A DNA stretch of 64,000 bases. It comes from Chaetoderma sp. LZ-2023a. Taxonomy: Eukaryota > Mollusca > Caudofoveata > Chaetodermatida > Chaetodermatidae. The stretch is from positions 103,296,028 to 103,360,027 of the forward strand of contig CM067370.1 of assembly GCA_034401795.1 (NCBI GenBank), in the 5' to 3' direction. Positions 1 to 10,164 of this stretch are shown in pieces. The notes under the pieces are model-generated. The model was not told the DNA's origin. It made no database searches and saw nothing but the letters and a program-made list of their open reading frames with translations. The position numbers were made by a program, and so were the translations under genes. Within the stretch, counting starts at the first letter, position 1. Each line of letters begins with the position of its first letter.

Positions 1-976
1 GACTGACCACCTGTCTTTGTTGACCACTCCTTGGAGCTAGAGACTGATCACTTGTCTTTGTTGGCTGCAACTTGGAGCTAGAGACTGACCCCCTGTCTTT
101 GTTGACTGCTACTTGGAGCTAGAGACTGACCCCCTGTCTTTGTTGGCTGCTGCTTGGAGCTAGAGACTGGCCCGTTATCTTTGTTGACTGCTACTTGGAG
201 CTAGAGACTGGCCCGTTATCTTTGTTGACTGCTACTTGGAGCTAGAGACTGACCCCCTGTCTTTGTTGACTGCTACTTGGAGATAGAGACTGACCCCCTG
301 CCTTTGTTGACTGCTACTTGGAGCTAGAGACTGACCCCCATTTCTTTGTTGACTGCTCATTAGAACTAGAGACTGACCCCTTATCTTTGTTGACTGCTAC
401 TTGGAGCTAGAGACTGACCCCCTGTCTTTGTTGACTGCTACTTGGGAGCTAGAGACTGACCACCTGTCTTTGTTGACTGCTCCTTGGAGCTAGAGACTGA
501 CCCCCATTTCTTTGTTGACTGCTCATTAGAACTAGAGACTGACCCCTTATCTTTGTTGACTGCTACTTGGAGCTAGAGACTGACCCCCTGTCTTTGTTGA
601 CTGCTACTTGGGAGCTAGAGACTGACCACCTGTCTTTGTTGACTGCTCCTTGGAACTAGAGACTGACCACCTGTCTTTGTTGACTGCTACTTGGAGCTGG
701 AGACTGGCCCCTTATCTTTGTTGACTGCTACTTGGAGCTAGAGACTGACTAAATGTCTTTGTTGACTGCTACTTGGAGCTAGAGACTGACTAAATGTCTT
801 TGTTGACTGCTACTTGGAGCTAGAGACTGACCCCCAACCCCCTTTCTTTGTTGACTGCTCCTTGGAACCAGAGACTGACCCCCTGTCTTTGTTGACTGCT
901 ACTTGGAGCTAGAGACTGACCCCCTGTCTTTGTTGACTGCTACTTGGGAGCTAGAGACTGGCCCCTTATCTTTGTT
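1..976. repeat. Minisatellite, 41-42 bp unit, about 23 copies
   Basis: The unit GACTGACCCCCTGTCTTTGT followed by TGACTGCTACTTGGAGCTAGA repeats head to tail from the first base of the window. Variant units (CTAAATGTC, CCCCATTTC, CGTTATC) recur in blocks, which suggests amplification of several units at a time. The array runs off the left edge and resumes beyond the Penelope insertion at 2835. It lies in the DPYS intron downstream of the exon at 3018-3160. No coding capacity is expected. Confidence 0.97.
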
Positions 977-2834
977 AGTAAATAACAACGTAGTCAGTAA
1001 TATGAGCTACTAGAAGGTATTTAGCCTGACGCTTGGTCGCGATGTGAGACCAAGTCTGAATGATCCGGACTGAAATTTTCGTCCCTTTTATACCCTTTCT
1101 GGGTGAGCCTTTCGATTGGGTCAAACTTGATCATATATGGACAGAGAAAAACCAGATTGCTGGTTCTGCCATTTGAAATTTTTGGAGGTTTTGCGGTGTG
1201 GTCCAACAATTTTTACCGGTTGACCTATATTTTGCCGGTTGGGGTCGAGTTTACCGGTTGTGACTTTTTTACAAGTGCACGTGATTAAGATCAAATCGTA
1301 TGTGAAAGACACCACGGATTTCATAAACCAGATTGAAACCTTTGGCAATACAAAGCCCGACACTCTTCTGGTGACCATGGACGTCACATCACTATACACA
1401 AACATCCCCAACAACGAGGGACTCAGAGCAGTAGCCAGATTCTGCCACAAGTATGGAGTACCAGGTGATCTATCAATCAGAGGTCTTCTCAACCTCCTAA
1501 AACTTGTCTTAGAATGATATAATTTCGAGTTTAACGGCGAACATTACCCACAAGTTGGAGGCACCGCCATGGGAAGCAAAGCTGCATGCACCTTTGCATG
1601 CATCTTTATGGCGGATTTAGAAGAAAAACTCCTACAAGCGGCTCCCCACAAGCCAGCCTTCTATGTCAGATACATAGATGACATATTCATGTTTTGGGAA
1701 CTTGGCAAACCCACCCTAGATGAATTTGTCACATACATGAATGCAGAGCACCATAGCATCAAATTCACAATGGAGTCTTCAAAAACTCATGTTTCTTTCC
1801 TTGACACCATGGTCAAACAAACAGAAGAACATGACATCATTTTCGACCTCTACACAAAACCAACAGACACCCACGGCTACCTCCACTACGATTCAGCACA
1901 CCCCTCCTCCTGCAAGGATTCGTCCCCATATGGACAATTCCTCAGGTTGAGACGCATCTGTAGTCAAATACAAGACTACGACAAAAATAGTATCATTCTA
2001 CAAGGATACTTTGAAGCAAGGGGTTACCATATCAAAATTCTCAACGAATCCAGGGCAAAAACCAGATCAAAGGACAGACACAGCATCCTCCACCCACCAC
2101 CAAAGACAACCGCCACAAACACTCTACAGAGGCCCATTTTCATCTGCGAGTTCACACGAACTGGCATTTTTCTGAAGAAAACCATCAAGAAGTTCTGGCC
2201 AATTCTGGAAGCTAGCAGCAAACGCAGAAAGGCTTTCCCAGAGCCTCCTCTCTTCGGTTATAGAAGAAACAAAACAATCAACAATAAACTTCCATCAGAT
2301 AACGCCCCCACACAATACAGAAACCCCCTAAAAGCATGCACCACCAAGAGCTGTAACATCTGCAAATGGATGCAAAAAAACAGATTCTTCTCTAGCTCAC
2401 ACACAGGCCTAATATACAGATCCAAGATCATAGGCAACTGCCACACGAGGAGCATCGTCAACCTACTAACTTGCAACAAATGTAAGAAACAGTATGTAGG
2501 AGAAACTCTACGCACCTTCAAAATCAGAATCCAAGACCATCTGAGATCGATATCAAACCTCCACAGGAACGAACGATATGACACACCTGTATCCAGATAT
2601 TTCAATAAACATGGACATTCTAGAACTGACATGCAGTTTAGAATTATCCCGGTACTCTCATCAGACCCAGACAATGAAAACTCCACCCAATGGAGAAAAC
2701 AGAAGGAATGTCATTGGATACACCAGCTCCACACAACGGAGCCTATGGGCATAAACCAAGCCGGATAAGGAACGCTTCTCCCCTGGACCAACACGCCCAG
2801 CACGGACAGACACGGCCAGTATGTCGTTATTAAA
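977..2834 (+). mobile_element. Penelope-like element, copy 1 (fossil)
   Basis: The element is flanked by a 14-bp direct duplication, CCCTTATCTTTGTT, at 963-976 and 2835-2848, which splits the minisatellite. Its left end (977-1274) is an inverted terminal segment that also begins copy 2 at 59536. From about 1275 it passes into the second half of the Penelope ORF: reverse transcriptase, then GIY-YIG endonuclease. It is 5'-truncated and has about one break in what remains. The clean target duplication suggests a fairly young insertion. Because the target is itself a repeat, part of the match could come from the array. Confidence 0.9.
1275..2768 (+). pseudogene. Penelope reverse transcriptase plus GIY-YIG endonuclease (fossil fragment)
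   Basis: The conceptual product shows the Penelope RT signatures MDVTSLYTNIP, GGTAMGSKAACTFA and YIDDIF (the catalytic aspartates), followed by SFLDT and the connector DLYTKPTDTHGYLH. The C-terminal third has cysteine pairs (SCNICKW, LTCNKCKKQYVGET), the YVGET motif and a following arginine, as in Penelope GIY-YIG nucleases. In the family these domains copy the element RNA and nick the target. The N-terminal part of the ORF is absent here but is seen in copy 2. The remnant is broken, with about one break, and not expected to be active. Confidence 0.9.
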
Positions 2835-2955
2835 CCCTTATCTTTGTTGACTGCTACTTGGAGCTAGCTCTAGACTGACCTCCCTGCCTTTGGTGACCAC
2901 TTGATGGGGGATAACCTGTTTTTGGTGACCACTTCTTGGTGCTATCTAACATGGT
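2835..2955. repeat. Minisatellite, right remainder
   Basis: Two to three decayed units of the 41-42 bp repeat continue after the Penelope element, with variants CTTTGGTGACCACTTG and TTTTGGTGACCACTTC. The array then fades into intron sequence about 60 bp from the DPYS exon. Confidence 0.85.
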
Positions 2956-3017
2956 GCTATTAGATAGCTTAGAGTCTATGTGATGTTAATGAGAGGTATA
3001 TATTGCATGTTATTCAC

Positions 3018-3160
3018 CTGTTTGATGAGTTTGCCATTCTCAGCATGAACCAGCGCTAGAGCACCGAGGTCCTTACACATGCGGAATACCTGGTACAGCT
3101 CATCATCCTCCAACATGAACACATCTTGATACGCCATGAATGTTTTGAATGAGTTCACTC
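3018..3160 (-). CDS. DPYS: Dihydropyrimidinase, fifth exon seen
   Basis: Read on the minus strand, an ATGAACAG acceptor precedes [16 protein letters not shown] and the exon closes [12 protein letters not shown] before a GTGAATA donor. It is 143 bp: two bases completing the glycine codon begun in the previous exon, then 47 codons. In the family the lysine of SFKxFMAY is carboxylated and bridges the two zinc ions, and the histidine of VHAENG is a zinc ligand. Both are present. The remaining exons, including the further His and Asp ligands, must lie left of the window. Dihydropyrimidinase hydrolyses 5,6-dihydrouracil and dihydrothymine, the second step of pyrimidine breakdown, in the cytosol. 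Confidence 0.95.
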
Positions 3161-3202
3161 CTGTTCATACAGATCACAAATTATATAAAGAATGATGTAC
3201 CA

Positions 3203-3430
3203 TTTTAATCGTCAAATTTGGTCAAGAAAATTTAAATTGGAAAAATGTCCATTTTCAGACAAAGAAAAGACTAACTTTAAAAAATTTATCACTGGAATGA
3301 CTGGATCGCTTATCGAGCCAGGCATTCTGCTGACGAGATTTTTTTAATAGTCTTCTTTTGGCCTGCAATTGGACATTCGTCAATAATTTTTCAGAGGTTA
3401 CTTTTGGTTGGCTTGAGCAGTAACTGGTTA
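3203..3430. repeat. Family A palindromic MITE
   Basis: Decayed copy. The arms read GTCAAATTTGGTCAAGAAAA and the inverted TTGGTTGGCTTGAG, around a centre CTGGAATGACTGGATCGC...CGAGCCAGGCATTC. Confidence 0.8.
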
Positions 3431-3506
3431 CGGCAAAGAAATGTGGAATAGTAAATCATCAAAATGATTTGATCTGTGTTTTAATTGACAGCCGGATGGA
3501 TTCCAA

Positions 3507-3983
3507 GCAAGAGGCCCCAGAGCCTGTACATTCACCTGGACCATTAGTAATTTTAAGCCATTTGCATTTAAATAGACATGATGGATGATTTTCAGAAAAT
3601 CCAAGATGGCCAACAAAAAAAATTGACCAATCAAGATTCTACCATCATAGGACAGTTCCACCCACGTTTTGTTGAGATCGGGCTTTTGATTGAAAGAGTA
3701 CCATTTTTAAATGGTTTCTAAAAACATTAAAAAAATCAGAGATGGCTTGTGCCTGGTGGAACCATTTTTCGGAAATTTCAATATGGGCACTGAAAGAATT
3801 GACGAATCAAAATTCCGTATACAAGTTCCGAAGCCAACCCCATAGGGTCCTTCCAGCCAAATTAGGTTAATGAGGAGTAGCATTTTTAAGCAATAGTTGA
3901 TGGCTGGACACCGGATGGACAGACGGACAATGGGCAGTTGCCATGGCATAAACTGACTTGGCAATTCTAGCCAGGTGAGCTAA
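3507..3983 (+). mobile_element. Family F non-autonomous element, short form
   Basis: It starts CAAGAGGCCCCAGAGCCTGT...TCACCTGGACC and ends GCCAGGTGAGCTAACA, giving the inverted TCACCTGG/CCAGGTGA pair. The interior carries the ATCCAAGATGGCC and GGACAGACGGAC motifs of the longer copies at 32764 and 56341, but most internal units are missing. No ORF is supported. Confidence 0.8.
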
Positions 3984-4329
3984 CAAGTAGGCGCTATGGA
4001 CAGGTGCACTGCCACTTAATACAAGTCACTTCCTTTAGGATATGCCTGGTGGAGCTAAAAGTTGGTGGTTCTTTATGGCAACATGTCTTAGAGAACTACC
4101 ATAGTTGGCTCCAAAAGTCAGATGGTCTAGTTTATCTAAACATGGACTCTCATTTAATCAAGATAGCACAAAGTAAAACATGGACTCTTTGACATGTTTA
4201 GTGCCAATATTCATTAAAACTACAAATCCTTTTTTTTCTTCGATGGATAAAAGTTATCTTCGGTATATCACTCAGTGACACAACAAGATATATATTATAA
4301 AATTGGCTATCATGAATTGGTATGTGATG

Positions 4330-4425
4330 CACATGGATGTATGTACATGTGCATGCACATGCACATGCACGCACTCGCACAAGCACACACACGCATGCAC
4401 GCACATACACTGCACATGCTCCTGT
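4330..4425. repeat. CA/TG and GCAC-rich microsatellite
   Basis: Alternating purine-pyrimidine tract (ATGCACATGCACATGCACGC, then CACACACGCATGCACG). The short reading frames in it are low-complexity artefacts. Confidence 0.9.
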
Positions 4426-4522
4426 TTGTGCAAAAAATTACACATATACCCCAGCCATACTGAAAAATACTGAACATGAATAAGGATACATATTACTGCT
4501 ATTGTCAAAAAACATTAATTAC

Positions 4523-4687
4523 CTTTCTCTTTCGTGAGTACCTCCATCTCCTTAGCAACCTGTTCACTCCACCATGTGACGCCCACATGTAATGCGTAAT
4601 CACAGCATACTTTACCATCCGCCCGGCTCCGCCATTTCTCATAAGCATCTAGTAATGACACGCCTTTCTGATCAATTGCAAAGTCAA
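4523..4687 (-). CDS. DPYS: Dihydropyrimidinase, fourth exon seen
   Basis: A TGTTTACAG acceptor precedes TT-GAC (I-D-F-A-I-D-Q-K-G), and the exon runs through [20 protein letters not shown] to VLTKEKG, with a GTAATTA donor after the first base of a glycine codon. It is 165 bp. The VCCDYxLHVxVTWW block is a hallmark of the DPYS/CRMP family and lies between the first zinc-binding pair and the lysine in the TIM-barrel core. The phase fits both neighbours. Confidence 0.96.
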
Positions 4688-4811
4688 CTGTAAACATACA
4701 AAAGACCTTATTAAATCAGTTGAGCTAAATATGACATCTGCTGATTAATCTGCACATCGGTTTACCTGAAAGGTATGGACTAATCCAATCTGTCACTCCT
4801 GTATCTAATGA

Positions 4812-5123
4812 CAATGGATGAATCCAGTTTTAGCTGTGCCTCACACCCTTATAGCTAAGCGCCACTCACGCTTTGATAATGATGGGATCGATCAATCCCT
4901 GCACTTTCTGAATCTTAATATCTATAAAACTATATAGGTAAGGCATGTTTATTAAATAGTAGACATACAATTCGTACAACAACGGTTAGTTCATCATCAA
5001 TTAAGCGTTCGTGATGAACTTATTTATGTCATTCATAACGTAATTGATTATGACATCAGCCTACACGTCACATAGTTGATTATGACATCATATGATTGAT
5101 GGATAAACTAGAGTCCTCCATTG
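4812..5123 (+). mobile_element. Family E MITE without the B hairpin
   Basis: Terminal inverted repeats CAATGGATGAATCCAGTTTT and its partner CTAGAGTCCTCCATTG bound about 310 bp. Internal landmarks are GGGATCGATCAATCCC, ACAATTCGTACAACAACG, and TGATTATGACATCA. Where other copies carry the B hairpin (for example 25913-26004), this one reads AGGTAAGGCATGTTTATTAA with no insert, so it is an empty site or an excision. Confidence 0.8.
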
Positions 5124-5195
5124 TGTTACTAGTTAGCTGATGTCACAATCATCATGACACATAGCCCTGTCACAAAAATCTTTGATGAATTTGCA

Positions 5196-5405
5196 ATTTA
5201 ACCCGTAAGACACTGATGTCAATATTCTATCTTTTACGGTGTCAGTAGCAAAGAAACTGGTATACATTTTCAACAATTTTGGTGGAAGATGTTACTGTCT
5301 ATGACAGCACCATCTTCCACCAAATTTGTTGAAAAATAAACACCATTTCATCTTTTACGTTAATTTGAAAATTTAATATTTTGACATCAGAGTGGTAAGG
5401 GTTAA
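5196..5405. repeat. Family C palindromic MITE, copy 1
   Basis: The ends resemble CCCGTAAGACACTGATGTCA and TGACATCAGAGTGGTAAGGG. The inner stem is TCAACAATTTTGGTGGAAGA against TCTTCCACCAAATTTGTTGA around a short loop. Related copies lie at 15223 and 47268. Confidence 0.88.
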
Positions 5406-6900
5406 TAAACATTCTATTGAATACTTTAAAACCAGTTTGACTGGGAGCTGTTGCCTTGATGCCTATCATACACATTGCTAAATAAAGTATACAAATTACA
5501 GGTACCATCTATCACTCTGTAGACACCAACGCTGAACAATATCTGAGTGCAGGGAATATTTTGAGCGGTATCGCATCGCAAAATGCAATGCAAATGAGTA
5601 CCTGTTGCTACACATTTACAACCTCGTTTAGCTATTTTCTGCCATACATAATTTTGATGTAAAATTCAGTCAATTCACTTAATTTTGAAATATTTTTGAT
5701 AAAAAGTTGCTAAAAGTTGCAAAACGATTGTCAAATTTAGTAAGGAAGCGAGATGCGCATGCGTTGGAGGCTGATTTCCGATATAGCCCATAGACATATA
5801 TAGCTATAGAGCGCATATCTTCAAACCTTCCTTCACTATGGAACAAATCACCGCCGGTGAAGCGAGTTCAGTAAGCGCTCTATAGATGAAAATTCTAAAA
5901 GCTAGCGATGCGCGCATGCGCTAGTGGCTTCCTTCTTCCGGTATAATAATAAACTGTTACAGACTTCAGTTTTTAGTTTGGACACCAGTCAGAAACTCGC
6001 AATATGTATCATGGGGTATTCACGGTTGTCGACATATTGTTCGTAACAGACTCTCTTGTAAATCTAAATTCTCCTATAGGGGAATGGCTATTGATCATTG
6101 CCTCGTCATTAGTTAGCATTATGATAAACTTTAAAAATACAAGTTTATCTAGGCTGATTCTGGTCGATTTAGACAATGTTTGTCTCGGAAACTGAGTTAT
6201 ATCATCGCGAATGCTAAACTCCTGTTAGCGCATCCCCAAATCAAGGCCGACACAGTATAGTTAGCTATGCTATGGCGGCGTATCGCACTTGATTCGCGTA
6301 GCGACAGATTTAGAATGGCATGTCGCCAAGATCGACGCATGAGCGAGAATGTTCTCGAGTACTCTTCTCCAAAGTTGGGAACATACTTTCTCGCAAGATT
6401 ATTGGTTAATAAATATAACTATATAGAGAGCAACCAAAGAATTGCAAGGAAACTACCGACGGTAAAGAAAATAAACAATGTTTTACGCGGTAATTTTAAG
6501 AATGACGTAGTAGTATATATATATATATATAGCACGTGAGCCGATTGATACACGCTGATCACAGTAAAACGTTATCATTCACTATTTACGCCAGAGAAAA
6601 CAATCATTAGAAATTTTAAATAAAAATTGTTAGCTCTTTCAACTGAAGTCATAGTATCGCAGAAACTCAATTTCATCTCAATAAGCTGTTGAATATGTTG
6701 CAAGTTTTTAAGGGGGACCTGTTGCTCACAGCTGCCATAGCCTGCAACAGCTTCTAGTTAAGCACTAACACTATTCAGCCTTCTTACATTGTATTGAATG
6801 ATGTGTACTTTGTTTAGGCTACCAGTTCAAAGGGATATGTGATGTAGGTTGGTAAGTTACAAAATATATGTTAACCCTAGTCAATGAAATCATAGTATTC
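5406..6900. other. Intron sequence without a supported gene
   Basis: The first 60 bases hold a half copy of hairpin B (TGAATACTTTAAAACCAGTTTGACTGG). From about 5550 the sequence becomes richer in CpG, with two GCGCATGCG palindromes, and an (AT) tract lies at 6511-6531. Open frames at 6004-6195 and 6267-6539 (+) show no recognisable domain and end in low-complexity sequence. They are not called as genes. Confidence 0.6.
5751..5925. promoter_or_regulatory. Possible NRF1-type paired sites in a fold-back
   Basis: TGCGCATGCG at 5754-5763 and CGCGCATGCGCT at 5911-5922 resemble the NRF1 consensus YGCGCAYGCGCR. Between them CTATAGAGCGC (5804-5814) is inverted as GCGCTCTATAG (5875-5885). This lies inside a DPYS intron. 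A promoter is only a guess, and the symmetry could equally be an old MITE. Confidence 0.3.
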
Positions 6901-6916
6901 TTGGGAGGTACATTGT

Positions 6917-8411
6917 GATCGAAGAGGAAGAAAGAAAGGCGGGGTGGTCACCTTGGTCCGAAACAGCGTGAACGCCAGCCAGATCAAAACCTTTATGGAA
7001 GAGGCAGAATATATCAAGATCAAGGTAACAACCAGCAACTCTGTGACTGATATTGTCAATTATTACTGCCCTAATGAGAAGAATCTCTCACTTGACACAA
7101 TCCAGGTCCCGGACTGCCACTTCCTCATTGCGGGAGACTTTAATAGCCAGTCTCAGAGCTGGGGATACAGAACACTTGATAAACGAGGACAAGACATTGA
7201 AGCATGGCAAGATGAAAAGCACCTTTTACTTGTCAACGATCCCACAGATCAGCCTACCTTCTACTCGCGCCGGTGGCACTCGACAACAATGTCGGACTTG
7301 GCATTTTGTACAGAAGACATTCACAGAAACCTCAGTAGAGTGTTCGGATCGCAGTTAGGAGGAAGCGACCACCGCCCAGTCCTCCTCTCTCTTTCTGGAA
7401 GTATTTCAACAAGTTCACCTCAACATCCAAGGTGGAACTACAAAAAGGCAAATTGGGGTCTGTTCGGCATTCGTTCCAATGAGCTTACCCAAAATATAGC
7501 AGTAGAAGGGAGAAACATCAACAATGTGGTCAAGGAATTTAATTCAAGTATCCTCAAGGCTGCCAACGAAGCGATTCCTCGAGGGTTCAGGAAAAACTAC
7601 CGCCCCTACTGGACAACAGAACTGCAAGCAGCACATGATAAACTAGACAAGGCCAGAGAAGATGCAGAGGGTAATCCCTGTCATGAAAACCACTTCACAC
7701 TACAACAAACTAAAGCCAGGTATCTAAAGACCAAGCTGGAGGCCAAAAGAAGAAGCTGGAGGGAAAAGACGGCAGGGTTTAATTTAGAGAGAGACACAAC
7801 AAAGCTATGGAGACTGACTAAAGCACTGAATGATGAGGGTGTCGGGGGAGAGAAGATTACTCTTGAAGAAGATGGACAAACACTGTCAGGAAAGATGGCT
7901 GCAGATGCCTTTGCGAAGGCATATGCAAAAGAAAGCAACATTTCTATACCACGAATGCGTCAAAAAGAGGTTAGAAAAGAGCAAAAGGAAAGAACAGACA
8001 CCAACACTCATGATGCAATGAAAGTTGACATTAGTTTAGCAGAACTGAAGAAGTCTATCCGCCAATTGAAGAAGAAGAAATCTCCCGGGCCAGATGGCAT
8101 TACGAATGAAATGATCCAACATCTTGGTGACGCATCTCTCCGCAAGTTGCTAGATATCTTTAATCTCAGTTGGACAAATGGAGAGGTTCCTCAGTGCTGG
8201 AAGGAAGCCAGAATGACTCCTATTCTGAAAAAAGGGAAGAACAAGACGAAAGTGCTGAGCTACCGTCCTATCAGTCTTACAAGCTGCATGTGTAAGACCA
8301 TGGAGCGCATTGTCAACCAGCGGTTGCAGTGGTACCTGGAGTCGGAGAACACTATAGTTTCAGAGCAGGCTGGCTTCAGAAGATACAGGAGGACAGAAGA
8401 TCAAACAACAC
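6917..8411 (+). pseudogene. LINE endonuclease and N-terminal reverse transcriptase
   Basis: The frame opens D-R-R-G-R-K-K-G-G-V-V-T-L-V-R and continues for nearly 500 codons. Endonuclease motifs are FLIAGDFNSQSQSWG (the GDFN active-site box) and LGGSDHRPVLLSL (the catalytic SDH). RT blocks 0-2 follow: KKKKSPGPDGITNEMI, WKEARMTPILKKGK, SYRPISLTS and SEQAGFRRYRRTEDQ. After TEDQ the expected RT palm is missing and the sequence joins the thumb region directly, so catalytic YxDD is absent. The part shown is otherwise uninterrupted. Confidence 0.92.
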
Positions 8412-8825
8412 ATCAGCCATGCTATTCTCACTGTCCACCAAAACCAAGGTTGGCAATCTGACACTGGGCGGTACTCCACTCGAGTACGAGGACCAGCAGA
8501 CATACCTGGGAGTCACCTATGACAGAAGATTAACATGGAAGGAGCACATCCAGAACGCAGAGGCAAAGGCCAGAAGAAAGCTAAACATCATGAGGAAGCT
8601 GGCAGGAACAAAGTGGGGTGCCAATGAAAGTATCCTCAAGACCATCTACCTAGGTGTCGTACGACCACACCTTGAGTATGGATCCAGCTCATGGATGACA
8701 GCAGCTAAATCTCATCAACAGAACCTCGACAGAGTACAAAACCAGGCACTGCGCATCATCACTGGTGGAATGAGATCAACACCAATAGAAAAAATGGAGC
8801 AGACAGCAGGCATCCCCCCCCCTTA
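8412..8825 (+). pseudogene. LINE reverse transcriptase thumb segment
   Basis: In a different frame from the endonuclease: LFSLSTKTKVGNLTLGG, then TYLGVTYDRRLTWKEHI and RPHLEYGSSSWMTAA, the standard thumb motifs after the RT active site. The frame ends at a run of ten C at about 8813-8822 (GIPPP, then stop). The downstream reading continues in another frame, consistent with slippage in the C run. Confidence 0.9.
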
Positions 8826-9925
8826 GTAAAGGAAGGGAATGCAAAGCACTGATCCAAGCTGCAAAGTTTAAATCGTTCAACAACCACCCGATGAAGATCA
8901 GGCAAGCACAGCTGTCATCAGGAAGACTTAAAAGATCAAGTTTTGTGAAAGAGACAAAAGCACTTCAAAGGAAACACCAAGAAATGTTGCCAGCACAAAT
9001 AGAAGACCCAAACCACACCCTTGATCCTCCACCCTGGGAAAACAAACTAGAGAGCATAGCTATATGCACCACAGTACCTCATCTCACAACCAAAGATGAA
9101 CACAGTGATGTGAGCAAGAAGGCCCTGACCCTAGCCATGCTGGAAGAAATGTACCCTCAGGAGACATGGATAAGGATCTACACAGATGGATCAGCCAAAG
9201 ATGCAATTAGGAGCGGAGGTGCCGGACTGCACATACAGTATCCAAACGGACAACATGAGTCAGCTGCAATACCGACAGGCAAACACTGCACAAACTACAG
9301 AGCTGAAGTCGAAGCACTGGTCCATGCAGCTAATACCATCAGCAGAACTGCAGACCCTATTGCACAGATTGTCTTTTTATCTGATGCCCGCTCCGTCCTT
9401 GAGGCTATCACCAAAGGTCAGCTGCCACAACTTGAAGAAGCACTACAAACCATCAAATGCTTTCGGATAGCATTGCAGTGGATCCCCTCACACTGTGGAG
9501 TCCAAGGAAATGAGGAAGCAGACAAGATGGCAAAGGTGGGTGCAGAAGAGAATCAGACAGAAAACATGGTTACGCATACAGAGATGAAGACTATCATCAA
9601 GTCACTCTATAGAACACCTCAATCAGAAGATGCCTACCATCATCTCTCGAGGCCAGAGCAAGTGACCATTTTTCGTCTCAGAACTGGACATAACAGACTA
9701 AACCAACACATGTACAGGCGGTTCCACCTCACGACATCGCCCGCTTGTCCTTGTGGAGAAGCAGAACAGACCACAGAGCACATACTTCAATGTTGCAGTA
9801 CGTATCAGCTGCTGAGAGAAGAGATCTGGCCTTTGTCAACCTCTTTTCTTGAAAAGCTGTATGGGCCTGTGGAAGAACTGCAGAAAACCACAGATTTCAT
9901 CTTGAGAACGGCTCTCCAAGTGTGA
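8826..9925 (+). pseudogene. LINE RNase H domain and C-terminal zinc-knuckle-like tail
   Basis: RNase H motifs appear in order: IYTDGSAKD (first Asp), NYRAEVEALVHA (Glu), FLSDARSVLEAI (Asp) and WIPSHCGVQGNEEADKMAK (His/Asp end). The tail carries FRLRTGHNRLNQHMYRRF and a C-P-C-G...H-I-L-Q-C-C pattern known from I-group and Jockey-group elements. The frame is open for about 345 codons and stops just before the AAG-rich 3' end. Confidence 0.92.
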
Positions 9926-9968
9926 TACCAGCGATCAAAAAGAAGAAGAAGATGGGCGGTACATTAAT

Positions 9969-10036
9969 GATTTTTTTGAAAATAATTTGACTGGGATGTG
10001 TTGCTGCCTTAAGCAGCAACAGCTTCCAATCAATGT
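9969..10036. repeat. Hairpin B, partial
   Basis: TTTGAAAATAATTTGACTGG followed by GTTGCTGCCTTAAGCAGCAAC. The right arm is shortened. Confidence 0.7.
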
Positions 10037-10164
10037 AATTGCCAAGTCTGCCAATACGTATTATTTGAGGTTTCCTATACTCCCTGACCTTGGCCAGAGC
10101 CAGTACATGCATATTCTGAATCTGACATATGTTATGCATTCCATAGGGAAAACGTTTTGCGAAA

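Larger units (their letters stand above)
6915..9957 (+). mobile_element. LINE of the RNase H-bearing I group, 5'-truncated and internally deleted
   Basis: An 8-bp duplication GGTACATT flanks it (6907-6914 and 9958-9965), extendable to about 11 bp with one mismatch. It ends in GATCAAAAAGAAGAAGAAGA, a short A-rich tail typical of target-primed insertion. Domains in order: apurinic-type endonuclease (second half), start of the RT, RT thumb, RNase H, and a CCHC-like C-terminal motif. The 5' end, with the first endonuclease motifs, is missing. It sits in the 10.2-kb DPYS intron in the orientation opposite to the gene. Confidence 0.93.

Noticed and set aside
1-985. CRISPR-like array
   Set aside because: The 41-42 bp repeats are contiguous, with no unique spacers, in a eukaryotic context.
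6267-6539. 90-codon plus-strand frame as a small gene
   Set aside because: It ends in an (AT) tract (VVYIYIYST), has no domain, and lies inside a host intron without supporting signals.
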